From contig NZ_JAVALZ010000002.1 of NCBI RefSeq assembly GCF_030730865.1, positions 186,001-250,000 of the forward strand: a stretch of DNA of 64,000 nt, in the 5' to 3' direction. The DNA comes from Uliginosibacterium sp. 31-16. Lineage in GTDB: Bacteria; Pseudomonadota; Gammaproteobacteria; Burkholderiales; Rhodocyclaceae. Numbering within the stretch: the first letter of the stretch is position 1; each line of letters opens with the position of its first letter. Both the position numbers and the translations under genes were made by a program. Shown here in pieces: positions 28,536 through 37,271 of this stretch. The notes beneath the pieces are model-generated. The model was not told the DNA's origin and made no database searches. It saw only the letters and a list, made by a program, of their open reading frames with translations.

Positions 28536-29104
28536 CGCGCGCTTCCTTCGCCTGGTTCCTGCCAGACAGACAGCGAAATCTGTGCGTCGACCGGTCCCTG
28601 CCCCGGCTGCTCACGCTTGAGCACAATCTGGTCAATCGACAGAGCCTGCAGCCCCTGCAGCAGATCAGAGCAGAAACGCTTGATACTCAGATAATCGCCC
28701 CGCACGGGCAGCACGATCTGCAACTGGGAATAGGCTCCTGCCGCATCGATCTGACGACGCATATCCACTTGTGCGACGGTCAGCCGGGCATTGGCCGCCA
28801 GCTGAAAGATCTGACGCAACTGCAGGGTTGTTTCCGCCTGCGGTAACAGCTGGTGTTGGAAGGCCTGTAACGGCGGCTCCTGTGCTGTATTTCCGACCGG
28901 GCGCCGGGCTTCCAGTTGCGCACGCTTCAGTTGCTCGGACGCCCGGCTGGCACTGGCCACCTGCATCGGCACCCAGAACAGCCAGACCACCAGGCACAGC
29001 CCGAGGGCCAGCAGGGCCACCGGCAGACGCCAGCCATGACGCCAGAACGCGATTTCAAGATCCAGCCGCAACTGGCCAACATCCGGCAATTTCACGCGTA
29101 TCAT
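28532..29104 (-). CDS. PilO/GspM-like inner-membrane assembly protein
   Basis: The 190-residue bitopic protein has a short cytoplasmic N-terminus, one membrane helix (about 29-47, VALLALGLCLVVWLFWVP), a coiled-coil and a ferredoxin-like domain containing LQIVLPVRGDYLSIKRFCSDLL, as in PilO. Its position after a PilN-like and before a PilP-like gene supports this. It would form a periplasmic heterodimer with the PilN-like protein. Overlaps both neighbours by four bases. Confidence 0.7.
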   Translation of the reverse strand: MIRVKLPDVGQLRLDLEIAFWRHGWRLPVALLALGLCLVVWLFWVPMQVASASRASEQLKRAQLEARRPVGNTAQEPPLQAFQHQLLPQAETTLQLRQIFQLAANARLTVAQVDMRRQIDAAGAYSQLQIVLPVRGDYLSIKRFCSDLLQGLQALSIDQIVLKREQPGQGPVDAQISLSVWQEPGEGSAR

Positions 29105-29676
29105 CCTTCCTGCCCTCGCGGCATGCGGGCCGAAGCGCGAGGCACGGCATCAATCTGCGGGACCTCCAGGGTGAAGCGCCAGCCACCGGAGCCGTCACCA
29201 CCATTGGCACCTTCCTGGCGAGTCAGGGCAACGCTCCGGAAACCCGGTTCCTGTTTGATGGCATCCAGATAATCAAGCACAGCGGGCGCCGACGAAGCCT
29301 GAACGATCACGCGCAAGGTGGTGCGCACTGCCCCCATTTCGATTCCAACCACGGTCACGTCGGGACGTGCATGACGCTCCAGCTGGGTAAGCAATTCAAT
29401 GCTCGGATAATCAAGCATGCGGATTGCGCTGTTGACTGAATCGACGACATCCGCCGGTACCCGCTCCTGCGCCCGTGCCGCGTCATTCAGACTGACGCGT
29501 TCGTCCTGCAACTGGCTGGCCTGGCTGCTGCGGGCCTCGGCCTTTTCGGCAAATCCGCTGCCCACCACCAGGCCCAGCACGGTCAGCCCCAGCCCCAGCC
29601 CCAGCAACACCCACAGAGGCAAGCTGCTGCGCCCGGTTTCGCCCTGACGGCAGAATTCAATATGCACCGGCTTCAT
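29101..29676 (-). CDS. PilN/GspL-like inner-membrane assembly protein
   Basis: The 191-residue protein has a cytoplasmic N-terminus, a membrane helix (about 21-41), a coiled region and a small periplasmic alpha/beta domain with TTLRVIVQASSAPAVLDYLDA, a pattern seen in PilN. The conserved PilM-binding N-terminal motif of PilN (INLLPWR) is not recognisable, so the assignment rests on size, topology and place between the PilM-like and PilO-like genes. Overlaps both by four bases. Confidence 0.65.
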   Translation of the reverse strand: MKPVHIEFCRQGETGRSSLPLWVLLGLGLGLTVLGLVVGSGFAEKAEARSSQASQLQDERVSLNDAARAQERVPADVVDSVNSAIRMLDYPSIELLTQLERHARPDVTVVGIEMGAVRTTLRVIVQASSAPAVLDYLDAIKQEPGFRSVALTRQEGANGGDGSGGWRFTLEVPQIDAVPRASARMPRGQEG

Positions 29677-30503
29677 GCGAGGGCTCCCTGCATGGCGAGA
29701 CTAACTGATTCCGAGGTTTGCCCCGGTCTTGCCCGCGCAAGTTTTGGCCCCTGTGGCAGCACCAGACGCATGGAGCCCACACGCCCATCGACGGGCATTT
29801 CCGGCAGCACGCCCAAGGCACAAAGCTGGGTGGGCATCTCCAGCCCGGCGCGCAGGACTTCGGCTTCCAGCATGGCGCTCAAGGCAGCAGCATCGGGCGC
29901 CTTGGCAAACGGAAAACGCCGCACGTGCTGGACCTCGCCGCCCGACACAAGCAAAGCCACCATCCCGCGTGAGGCAAAACAGCACAGCCAGCAAGCATCG
30001 GGGACCTGTTTGTGGAACAGTTCGAGCAGCCGCAGGGCATAGGGCTGGATGGAGCGCACCCGCCAGTTGCTGGCTTCGGCAACCACCTGCACCACTTCGA
30101 CCAGCCGCGCCGGCAAGGCACACACCAGCGTACGGCCACTTGCCTTCCAGTCGGCCGCCAGTTGCCAGCCCTCGGGGGCTGTACCAAACAGCGTTTCAAA
30201 ACGCCCGGCAGCGAGCATGCGCAGCTCGCTCAGGCTGCCTACGCCAGCGGGCACCGTCAGCATGAAATAGCGAGCCCACGCGTCTGCTACGGTAAGGGTC
30301 AGATCACCGCCCTCGGGAACATTGGCTTGCGCCAGAACAGCTTCGATTGAGGGAGTCCAGTCCGCCGTAGCCGGAGATGCCGCACCTGGCAGATACTCGG
30401 CCAGCGGCAAGCTCGTCAGCAAACGCATGCTGGCAGCGTCGACGACACTCAGATCATCGCTGCCCACACCCAGAGAAAAGCGCTTATGCCGCAAGCGTGA
30501 CAC
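29673..30503 (-). CDS. PilM/GspL-cytoplasmic-like protein
   Basis: A 276-residue soluble protein lacking membrane segments. N-terminal LGVGSDDLSVVDA and the central region resemble the actin-like fold of PilM/cytoplasmic GspL. I chose the GTG at 30503 because AGGAGG lies five bases upstream, inside the end of gspE; the TTG at 30518 is a poorer choice. The expected role is to join the GspE-type ATPase to the membrane platform. Primary similarity to PilM is low; MshI is an alternative name. Confidence 0.65.
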   Translation of the reverse strand: MSRLRHKRFSLGVGSDDLSVVDAASMRLLTSLPLAEYLPGAASPATADWTPSIEAVLAQANVPEGGDLTLTVADAWARYFMLTVPAGVGSLSELRMLAAGRFETLFGTAPEGWQLAADWKASGRTLVCALPARLVEVVQVVAEASNWRVRSIQPYALRLLELFHKQVPDACWLCCFASRGMVALLVSGGEVQHVRRFPFAKAPDAAALSAMLEAEVLRAGLEMPTQLCALGVLPEMPVDGRVGSMRLVLPQGPKLARARPGQTSESVSLAMQGALA

Positions 30504-32169
30504 GCCGCACCTCCTCAAGCGTTGTCTGGCCAGTGGCGACCAAGCTCAGGGCATCTTCGTAGAGGCTGCGCGTTCCGTTGCGGCGGGCCGCCTCCATGAT
30601 CTGGCGGACCGAACGACGTTCAACGATCAGTTCCGCGATCTCGGGATTCATGGTCAGGACCTCGGCGACCGCCTTGCGACCACGGTAGCCCGTGCCACGA
30701 CAATCTCCACAACCGCGCCCTTTCATGAAGCGGTAGTCCTTCACCGCCTCGGCACTCAGACCGGCATCAGCCAGTTCCGCGTCGGCGGGCCGATAGGAGA
30801 TCGCGCAATGCTTGCAGTTCAAACGCACCAGGCGCTGGGCGATCACGCCATTCAGGGCCGAAACAAAGGAATACAGATCCACGCCGATGTGATGGAATCG
30901 GCCGAACACGTCATACACGTTGTTGGCGTGCACCGTTGACAGCACAAGGTGACCGGTCAGTGCAGACTGCACGGCGATTTCGGCGGTTTCCTTGTCGCGG
31001 ATTTCGCCGACCATGATCTTGTCCGGATCATGACGCAGAATCGAGCGCAAGCCGCGCGCAAAACTCAGGCCCTTTTTGTCATTGACCGGAATCTGCAGGA
31101 TGCCGGGCAACTGGTACTCGACCGGATCTTCAATCGTGATGATTTTGTCGCGCCCATGATTGATTTCGGTCAGCGCCGCATATAGCGTGGTGGTCTTGCC
31201 CGAACCGGTCGGGCCGGTCACCAGCACCATGCCGTAGGGCTCCTGCACCAGCCTGCGCAATGTCGCCAAAGTCTGCGGATCAAAGCCGGCAGCATCCAGA
31301 GTCAGGCCGCCATGCTCTTCGACCATCGCCTGCTTGTCGAGAATCCGGATCACCGCATCTTCGCCATGAATGCTGGGCATGATCGAAACGCGCAAGTCGA
31401 TTTCGCGCCCCATCGCCTCGACGCGGAAACTGCCATCCTGCGGTACGCGTCTTTCAGCAATATCCAGTTCAGCCAGCACCTTGATACGCGAGATCACCTG
31501 CTCCGCCAACGCCCCGCCGGAAATATTGGCGATCAGATCGAGCACGCCATCAATGCGATATTTGGAGACCATGCCACCCGGCGTACTCTCAAGGTGGATA
31601 TCACTCACACCCTGCTTGAGCGCATCGTAAAGCGTCGAGTTCACCAGTTTCACTGCCGGACTGGTCGCGTCGCTGACCGAAGCGAAGGTCAGGCTTTCCA
31701 GCGTTTTCCCGTCAGCATGCCCGAGGGAGCCATCGTTGATCATGCTGTCGATAGCCCGGATTGATTCTTCCTGCCGTGCCAGATAGGCCTGAATATCCGA
31801 AAGCAGGGCCAGCCGGTACTCCAGCGCCACGCCTGCCACACTCTCCAGCCAGACCTGCAAATCTGCATCAAACGGGTCCGCGATCACAGCCACCGGCCCG
31901 ACCCCATCCTGCTGATTGCGCAATACCACACAGCCCCGCTGCTGGGCACGCGCCAAGGGCAGGATATCGAAGGCGGGCTGCATGTCGAGCATCTGGGCGG
32001 TTTCAATCACCCTGCCATGAAACTTATCGGCCACGGCACGCAGCACCTCGCGCTGATCCAGTTGCGTCATCGCCTCCAGTTCGGCCATCACCGGCCGACC
32101 GGACTTGAGTGCAGAACTGCGTGCCAGACGCATGGTTTCCTGTTCGATCAAGCCTGCTACCCCATTCAT
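30484..32169 (-). CDS. gspE: GspE/PilB-type secretion ATPase
   Basis: The hexameric cytoplasmic ATPase powers pseudopilus assembly. The 561-residue protein has an N-terminal GspE-N domain (about 40-145), the ATPase core with Walker A GPTGSGKT (319-326), an Asp box around ITIEDPVEYQ, Walker B IMVGEIRDKETAE, the His box GHLVLSTVHANN and a C-terminal tetracysteine zinc motif (CKHC ... CGDC). Its ATG overlaps the gspF stop. The tetracysteine marks the GspE/PilB class rather than PilT. Downstream genes follow with overlaps, so this is one tightly packed operon. Confidence 0.95.
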   Translation of the reverse strand: MNGVAGLIEQETMRLARSSALKSGRPVMAELEAMTQLDQREVLRAVADKFHGRVIETAQMLDMQPAFDILPLARAQQRGCVVLRNQQDGVGPVAVIADPFDADLQVWLESVAGVALEYRLALLSDIQAYLARQEESIRAIDSMINDGSLGHADGKTLESLTFASVSDATSPAVKLVNSTLYDALKQGVSDIHLESTPGGMVSKYRIDGVLDLIANISGGALAEQVISRIKVLAELDIAERRVPQDGSFRVEAMGREIDLRVSIMPSIHGEDAVIRILDKQAMVEEHGGLTLDAAGFDPQTLATLRRLVQEPYGMVLVTGPTGSGKTTTLYAALTEINHGRDKIITIEDPVEYQLPGILQIPVNDKKGLSFARGLRSILRHDPDKIMVGEIRDKETAEIAVQSALTGHLVLSTVHANNVYDVFGRFHHIGVDLYSFVSALNGVIAQRLVRLNCKHCAISYRPADAELADAGLSAEAVKDYRFMKGRGCGDCRGTGYRGRKAVAEVLTMNPEIAELIVERRSVRQIMEAARRNGTRSLYEDALSLVATGQTTLEEVRRVTLAA

Positions 32170-33350
32170 TGCAAAGATCCCGCCAGATCGAAAATCGGCA
32201 TGTACAGCAGAACAATGATGACTCCGATCACCACTCCGATCAAAGCCATCAGGGCCGGTTCGAAAACCTTGCTGAAACGCTCGATCCAGCGTGCACTTTC
32301 ACCCTCATAGAATTGCGCCGAGCGCGTCAGCATGGTGCCCAGCTGCCCCGAGCGCTCGCCCACCCGCAGCATGCGCAACGCGATCGGGGTAGACAGATCA
32401 TGCAATTCGAAGGCATGTGAAACCTGCTCTCCGTTCGAAATCTCTGATTTCGCCAGGGCCAGCTTGAGACGGGTTTCCGCTGAAACAGAGGTTTCGATCA
32501 TGTCCAGGGCCATGACAATCGGAATACCCCCTTCAAGCAGCATGCCAAGCGTCATGTACAGGCGCGAGAGTTCGAGAATCCGCGCCCGTTCACCAATCCC
32601 CGGAATCCGTTTGGCCAGCTGCGCCCAGCGCCCTTCGCGGGAGTTGCGGCGAACGTACCATACAGCGGCGGCGACCAGAGCCAGCAGCATGCCGCCGACC
32701 AGCATGGTGTGCTGCCCCAGCAGATCGCCCCAGGACAGCAGCAGGCGTGACATCCACGGCATGTCACGACCACTGTCCTTGTAGACCGCAGCAAAGCGCG
32801 GCACCACATAGGTCATGAGGAAAAGCCCGACCAGACCACCCACGGTAAACAGCACGGCGGGATAGATCGTGGCGCTGATGATCTTGCCCCGCACCATGTC
32901 GAGACGGGTCTGGTAGTCAATAAAACGACGCAGGGCCTGAGGCAGGTCACTGGTGCGTTCTGCGGCACGCACGATGCCGACAAACAGCGGCGGAAAAAAC
33001 TCCGGCTGCATGGCTACAGCATCCGACAAACGGGACCCCTCACGAATCCGGTTGATCATGGCTTCCATGACGGCCCGGGAAACCGGCGAGCTTTCCTTCT
33101 CGATCAGTCCTTCGAGCGCCTCAACCAGACTCAGACCAGCTTCAAGCAATGCCAGCATTTCCTGGCTGAACATGACCAGCGAGAAAGTGCCACGCCGCGA
33201 CCCGCTGCGCATGCCACCGCGGGCTTTGAGACTGACCACTTTGAGCCGTTGAGCTTCAACAGTCTTGCGCGCAGCAGCAAGGTCCGCAGCCTCGATCAAC
33301 AGAGTCTGCAGACGATTGTCGACTGTCAGCGCGCGAACTTCAAACTGCAT
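32166..33350 (-). CDS. gspF: GspF/PilC-type inner-membrane platform protein
   Basis: The 394-residue polytopic protein contains the two T2SF repeats (about 60-180 and 265-385) of the GspF/PilC family, each with a conserved FSQEMLALLEAGLSLVEALE or LYMTLGMLLEGGIPIVMAL block, and three membrane helices (about 165-190, 215-235, 370-392). It forms the base on which pseudopilins are extracted and assembled. It starts 37 bp after the gspG stop and overlaps gspE. Confidence 0.94.
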   Translation of the reverse strand: MQFEVRALTVDNRLQTLLIEAADLAAARKTVEAQRLKVVSLKARGGMRSGSRRGTFSLVMFSQEMLALLEAGLSLVEALEGLIEKESSPVSRAVMEAMINRIREGSRLSDAVAMQPEFFPPLFVGIVRAAERTSDLPQALRRFIDYQTRLDMVRGKIISATIYPAVLFTVGGLVGLFLMTYVVPRFAAVYKDSGRDMPWMSRLLLSWGDLLGQHTMLVGGMLLALVAAAVWYVRRNSREGRWAQLAKRIPGIGERARILELSRLYMTLGMLLEGGIPIVMALDMIETSVSAETRLKLALAKSEISNGEQVSHAFELHDLSTPIALRMLRVGERSGQLGTMLTRSAQFYEGESARWIERFSKVFEPALMALIGVVIGVIIVLLYMPIFDLAGSLQ

Positions 33351-33387
33351 CGCCGATTACCTGTACCGATGGGTGTCGGGCTCGGGA

Positions 33388-33828
33388 TCAGTTGAAGATG
33401 TCGGCGGCCGCATCCGCGCCGCCAGGCTGACCATCACTGCCGTATGAAACGATATCGAAATCCCGGCCACGCGTACCCGGATTCTTGTAGATGTAGGTTT
33501 TGCCCCAAGGATCGAGAGGAATTTCCTTGGCAAGATACGGGCCGCTCCAGGTTCGCACATTGACCGGCTTCGCCATCAGGGCATTCAGCCCCTCGGCTGT
33601 CGTCGGGTAACGTCCGGCATCCAGCCGGAACGCATCCAGCGCTTTGGCAAACGATTCAATCTGTGCCTTGGCGACATTGTGCTCGGACTTCCCGAGTTGG
33701 GAAAAATACTTGGGGCCAACGTAAGCGGCCAGCAAACCGATGATGGCCATCACCACCAGAAGTTCAAGCAGGGTAAAGCCCCGCGAGCGAACAGAACTCA
33801 CCCCGGTCGTTGCTACTTTTTGAGTCAT
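33388..33828 (-). CDS. gspG: Major pseudopilin GspG
   Basis: A 146-residue pseudopilin processed after Gly17 (SRG then FTLLELLVVMAI, Glu22 at +5). The soluble part has the GspG hallmarks: RLDAGRYPTTAEGLNALM, then GPYLAKEIPLDPWG and the C-terminal DIVSYGSDGQPGG calcium-site loop. It is the probable main fibre subunit. ATG 33828 has AGGA eight bases upstream; the frame extends to 33978 without coding character. First gene of the minus-strand operon gspG-F-E-M-N-O-P-D-G', and divergent from two further pseudopilin genes. Confidence 0.95.
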   Translation of the reverse strand: MTQKVATTGVSSVRSRGFTLLELLVVMAIIGLLAAYVGPKYFSQLGKSEHNVAKAQIESFAKALDAFRLDAGRYPTTAEGLNALMAKPVNVRTWSGPYLAKEIPLDPWGKTYIYKNPGTRGRDFDIVSYGSDGQPGGADAAADIFN

Positions 33829-34050
33829 TTTTGCATCCTGTCGAATGTCTGTTGTGTGCAGGCAGTTACGCCCGCTGTCTCCATGCCCGATAGACTGCCA
33901 CAAAGCAGCTTGACTTCCAATCGGCAATGCACAAGGAAAGGCACCAACGGCAAAATTGCTGCGCCTGCAGCAACACACCGCTCACCCCACAGTCTGCAAG
34001 GCATAAGCAGAAAGGTGTAACCTCTGCCCCAATTCCGTACAAAGACAATC

Positions 34051-34536
34051 ATGCAAGCTCACCGTCCCCGTCGCAAGGGCTTCACCCTTATCGAGATGCT
34101 GATCGCGCTGGCCATTCTGGGCTTGCTCGCCAGCATCGTGGTGCCGATCGCACAAGTAACCGTTCAGCGGGGCAAGGAACAGGAGCTTCGTCTGGCATTG
34201 CGTGAGATTCGCAGCGCGCTTGATGCCTACAAACTTGCCGCTGATCAGGGAGCAATCCAGCGTACCATCGATTCGTCCGGTTACCCGAAAGACCTTGCAG
34301 AACTGGTGACCGGCGCCATTGATCAGCGCAATGCAAAAGGCCAGAAACTGTTCTTCCTGCGCCGCATTCCTCGCGACCCGTTCAATGACGACCCCCAGCT
34401 TCCGGACGCCGAAACATGGGGTATTCGCAGCTACGCGAGTGAGGCAGACGACCCGCGCGAAGGCAGCGATGTGTACGATGTGTTCAGTCGCTCGCCGCTC
34501 GTCGGCATGAACGGCATTCCCTATCGCCGATGGTAA
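34051..34536 (+). CDS. GspG-like pseudopilin, divergent copy
   Basis: This 161-residue pseudopilin has the processing site after Gly10 (RKG then [10 protein letters not shown], Glu at +5) and a soluble domain with [14 protein letters not shown] and RRIPRDPFN, typical of small GspG-like proteins in betaproteobacterial genomes, plus a disordered polar tail. Divergent from gspG across a 222-bp intergenic region that should hold promoters for both arms; I could not define them. Its stop overlaps the start of the next gene, so the two minor pseudopilins are co-translated. Confidence 0.85.
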   Translation: MQAHRPRRKGFTLIEMLIALAILGLLASIVVPIAQVTVQRGKEQELRLALREIRSALDAYKLAADQGAIQRTIDSSGYPKDLAELVTGAIDQRNAKGQKLFFLRRIPRDPFNDDPQLPDAETWGIRSYASEADDPREGSDVYDVFSRSPLVGMNGIPYRRW

Positions 34537-35069
34537 TGCCGACACGATCCGCTCCTTTCTGCCGCACAGGATTCAGCTACGTCGGCCTGCTGATCGTGAT
34601 CGCCATCATCAGTCTGGCGGCCACCACCACCGTGCAACTGGGAGCGATTGCCCATCGACGGCAGGCAGAGGAAGAACTGCTGTTCATTGGCTTGCAATAC
34701 AAACGTGCAATTCGCAGTTACTTCGAAGCAGCCCCACCCGGCGCCCCTGCGGCCGCTCCAAACCAGCTGGAAGACTTGATTCGTGATCCCCGTTTCCCGG
34801 GCGTTCGGCGCCATCTCCGGCAACTCTATCCCGATCCTCTGACCGGGAAACTCGACTGGGTTCTGATCCGCGCCCCGGACGGAAAAGGGCTGCTTGGCGT
34901 GCATAGCCGGTCAAAAGAGTCGCCGATCCGCATCGACAACTTCCCCGATGAATTCTTTCATTTCAAAGGGAAACACCGTTATTCCGACTGGGTTTTCGTC
35001 TACGGTGTAGTGTGCTCTGACCAAGGATGTGAAATCGACCGCAGCGTAAATGATCCGGGCAAAGACTGA
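34530..35069 (+). CDS. Pseudopilin lacking the +5 glutamate
   Basis: A 179-residue prepilin-like protein: short basic leader, processing site after Gly14 (CRTG then [12 protein letters not shown]), hydrophobic helix and a soluble domain with [13 protein letters not shown] and YSDWVFVYG. At +5 it has glycine instead of the glutamate that nearly all pilins use for docking and methylation, as in GspK-like tip subunits, so it could cap the fibre. Two ATGs are possible, 34530 and 34536; the second makes a TAATG junction with the preceding gene. Similar GFxYxxLL proteins occur in other betaproteobacteria. Confidence 0.8.
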   Translation: MVMPTRSAPFCRTGFSYVGLLIVIAIISLAATTTVQLGAIAHRRQAEEELLFIGLQYKRAIRSYFEAAPPGAPAAAPNQLEDLIRDPRFPGVRRHLRQLYPDPLTGKLDWVLIRAPDGKGLLGVHSRSKESPIRIDNFPDEFFHFKGKHRYSDWVFVYGVVCSDQGCEIDRSVNDPGKD

Positions 35070-35095
35070 GCGGTCCCATTACGGAACAACTGATC

Positions 35096-36259
35096 ATGGT
35101 CATCTCCGGCAATCAGCAATTTCTCCGTACCATCAACCGCCTTGCCGTACTGCGCGCGGTACGCTTGAATGCGGGAATTTCACGGGTCAAGCTGGCCGAG
35201 ATCCTGAGCCTGACCCGCCCGACCATCGGCAATCTGGTCGATGAGCTGATCACCGACGGCTGGCTCAGCGAAGAGAAGCTTGGCCCCACAGGAGCTTTGG
35301 GACGCAGACCCGTAGCGCTGCACATGGACGATGCCAGTCGCATTCTTGTTGGCGCAGACATCAACAATCAGCGGGTCATCTGCATCGCAACCACTCTGGG
35401 CGGCGAAATCCGCGAAATGAGTGTCACACCCACCCACTCCGACCAGGCAGAGGTGGCGCTTGACATCCTGGCTCGCCAGACAAGCAGCATCTGGCAACGC
35501 CTGAGCGCAGCAAACTGCCGGGTTTCCGCCATGGGCATCGGAGTACCAGGCCCCGTCGATACCGAGTCCGGTACGCTCCGCTACTCAGACAACACCGGCT
35601 GGCGCAACCTGCCGGTACGCTTCATGCTGGAAGAGCGCCTGAAGCAGGCCGGGATGCCCGCCTTTCCGGTACTGGTGCAGCGTGCAGTCGGCTGTGTCGC
35701 CCTGTATCACTTTGAATACGAACGACGGGCAGAAGAAGAGCCACTGCTCTATGTTCATGTGGGTCACGCGGTGACCGCAGCGCTTGCCACCCGCTATACC
35801 CTGATCCAGGGGCACAGAGGGATGACCGGCGCGATTGGCCACGTCACCATGGACCCACAAGGCCCGCTCTGCAATTGTGGCAAGCGTGGCTGTGCCAACA
35901 TGCTGGCCACACTGCGGGCCGTGCAGGATGCAACGGGCCGCCCGGCCAGTGAATTCCGTGCAGCGGCACTTGCCGGGGATCCGGTCCTGTCCCGGGAGTT
36001 GCGTATCGCTGGCAAGCACTTCGGCACCCTGCTACATAATCTGAGCATGCAATTTGATCCGGCGCGCCTGTTCGTTGGCGGCCCGGCTTTCCAGTCGGGA
36101 CAGGAGTTTCTGAGTTCGGCCCGGGAAACCTTCAATGGCCTTTACGAACCATCAGGTCTGACCCCTCCACGAATTGAGGTCGTTCGGCAGGATGCCAACG
36201 CGGTAGCGCTCGGAGCAGCAACCAGCGCGCTCTACGCACTGGTCCGCCCCTTGTCGTGA
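35096..36259 (+). CDS. ROK-family transcriptional regulator (NagC/Mlc-like)
   Basis: The 387-residue protein has an N-terminal winged helix (about 15-70, GISRVKLAEILSLTRPTIGNLVDEL) and a ROK sugar-kinase-like domain. It keeps the zinc-cysteine cluster CNCGKRGC but the following glutamate of the ROK signature is Asn, and where kinases have the catalytic ENDAN the sequence reads QRAVGCVA, so it should be a ligand-binding repressor without kinase activity. It lies 26 bp after the pseudopilin gene and could be in the same transcript, raising the possibility that it senses a carbohydrate and controls the secretion genes; that is inference from position. Confidence 0.87.
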   Translation: MVISGNQQFLRTINRLAVLRAVRLNAGISRVKLAEILSLTRPTIGNLVDELITDGWLSEEKLGPTGALGRRPVALHMDDASRILVGADINNQRVICIATTLGGEIREMSVTPTHSDQAEVALDILARQTSSIWQRLSAANCRVSAMGIGVPGPVDTESGTLRYSDNTGWRNLPVRFMLEERLKQAGMPAFPVLVQRAVGCVALYHFEYERRAEEEPLLYVHVGHAVTAALATRYTLIQGHRGMTGAIGHVTMDPQGPLCNCGKRGCANMLATLRAVQDATGRPASEFRAAALAGDPVLSRELRIAGKHFGTLLHNLSMQFDPARLFVGGPAFQSGQEFLSSARETFNGLYEPSGLTPPRIEVVRQDANAVALGAATSALYALVRPLS

Positions 36260-36474
36260 CCTCCGGGCGTCAGGCGCTTCTGGCTCAGCTTTCAGCATCA
36301 GGAAGCAGCCACATTTTCTCCTTGAATTCCTGCAAGACAGGACATACAAAGAAAGTGCAGGCATCCCCTGCACATCACAAGGAAGACCTTATCGCAACAG
36401 TGAAAGCAGTACATCACAGCATCAGGTAGTTCCAACCGGGCAATCCCCGGAGCCGGTGGTGGGTCCACCGACAC

Positions 36475-36505
36475 AAAACGCCGCGCAATGCGGCGTTTTA
36501 TTTTT
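36475..36505. terminator. Strong bidirectional terminator
   Basis: A perfect 10-bp stem (AAAACGCCGC at 36475-36484, GCGGCGTTTT at 36490-36499) with loop GCAAT, followed by ATTTTTT. It ends the ROK regulator transcript. The preceding part of the 364-bp gap (36260-36474) shows only a small GTGCAGG/CCTGCAC hairpin at 36355-36373. Confidence 0.88.
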
Positions 36506-36517
36506 TCAAACTCCCGT

Positions 36518-36634
36518 TGCAGAGCCGCTTGCAGCAAGGCTTCTCAGGCAGGCATGTTGAAGAAGCCCGTCAGACAAGGAGTTTCAGAACACCCCCTCGA
36601 AGATGCCGGCGGGGAGCGGGTTCTCAGGCAGGTG
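36518..36634. repeat. Family A palindromic repeat cluster, locus 8
   Basis: Three related units: CAGAGCCGC to GGCTTCTCAGGCAGGC (36520-36554), TTGAAGAAGCCCGTC to GTTTCAG (36556-36588) and TCGAAGATGCCGGC to GGGTTCTCAGGCAG (36597-36631). The last provides the stop codon of the minus-strand gene ending at 36624. Confidence 0.65.
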
Positions 36635-36887
36635 TATCGGCCTTCTCCAACACCCGTTTGCCGATCTTCCAGGCGCTCATGCCCAGATTCAACCAGCGTC
36701 CCCAGCGTCCCGGCAGCACTGCCCCCAACACGCCGGCGAGTGCCTCCAGCCATGCACCGGAAGGCATCGCTGGCGCCGGCTCCGGGCTCAGCCCCCCCAG
36801 ATCCTGACGCAGCGCCATGCGGAACTGTTCTGCCTGCAGAAGCAGCATTTCCTTGCGGAAGGATCGCATCATCTGGCGATGGCTCAT
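36624..36887 (-). CDS. YqjK-like small protein
   Basis: An 87-residue basic protein, with a coiled N-terminus (MMRSFRKEMLLLQAEQFRMAL) and a possible amphipathic membrane-associated helix (WLEALAGVLGAVLPGRWGRW). It is the third gene of a yqjD-yqjE-like set, in the place of yqjK, and overlaps the holin-like gene by ATGA. Sequence similarity to YqjK is too weak to call; the position is the argument. Its stop codon lies in a family A repeat. Confidence 0.55.
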   Translation of the reverse strand: MSHRQMMRSFRKEMLLLQAEQFRMALRQDLGGLSPEPAPAMPSGAWLEALAGVLGAVLPGRWGRWLNLGMSAWKIGKRVLEKADTPA

Positions 36888-37270
36888 GCGTCACTCTCCG
36901 GATGGCTGCGCAACACTGCACGGTCGCGCTCAAACTCCTCACGTGTCGCAGCGAACGGCGTGGGAGCCACTTGCAGACGACGGCGCAGCCAAAAACCGCA
37001 GCCCAGTGCCGCCAGGGCATAGACGAATGCGACAGTCAGCGTTGCGCCCAGCAGACAATCATTGCGCGCAGCCAGCACCAGCGCGGCCAGTGTTGCAAAA
37101 AGCAGCGCAAACGCAGCGCAAACGCCCGCCACCAGCAGCACGGCCAGATGTCCAAGCAGCCGGTCGAGTTCCTCCTGCAACTCCAGCCCGAACAGGGCCA
37201 GCCGATTCCCCAGCAACCCCGCAAGATTGTCAGCGAACCGGTGGGCCCGTTCAAAGAGGTGAAAACCCAT
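36884..37270 (-). CDS. yqjE: YqjE-type phage-holin-family membrane protein
   Basis: A 128-residue protein with two central membrane helices (about 41-65 and 73-94) and charged ends, of the actinobacterial holin X/YqjE (DUF1469) family. It sits directly after yqjD (one base apart on the transcript) and before a YqjK-like gene. Function is not established; no phage genes are near, so it is not a lysis holin. Confidence 0.78.
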   Translation of the reverse strand: MGFHLFERAHRFADNLAGLLGNRLALFGLELQEELDRLLGHLAVLLVAGVCAAFALLFATLAALVLAARNDCLLGATLTVAFVYALAALGCGFWLRRRLQVAPTPFAATREEFERDRAVLRSHPESDA

Positions 37271-37271
37271 C

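Noticed and set aside
36298-36537. 79-codon minus-strand frame after the ROK regulator
   Set aside because: It runs through a strong bidirectional terminator and a repeat, and shows no conserved motif, although it contains several cysteines.
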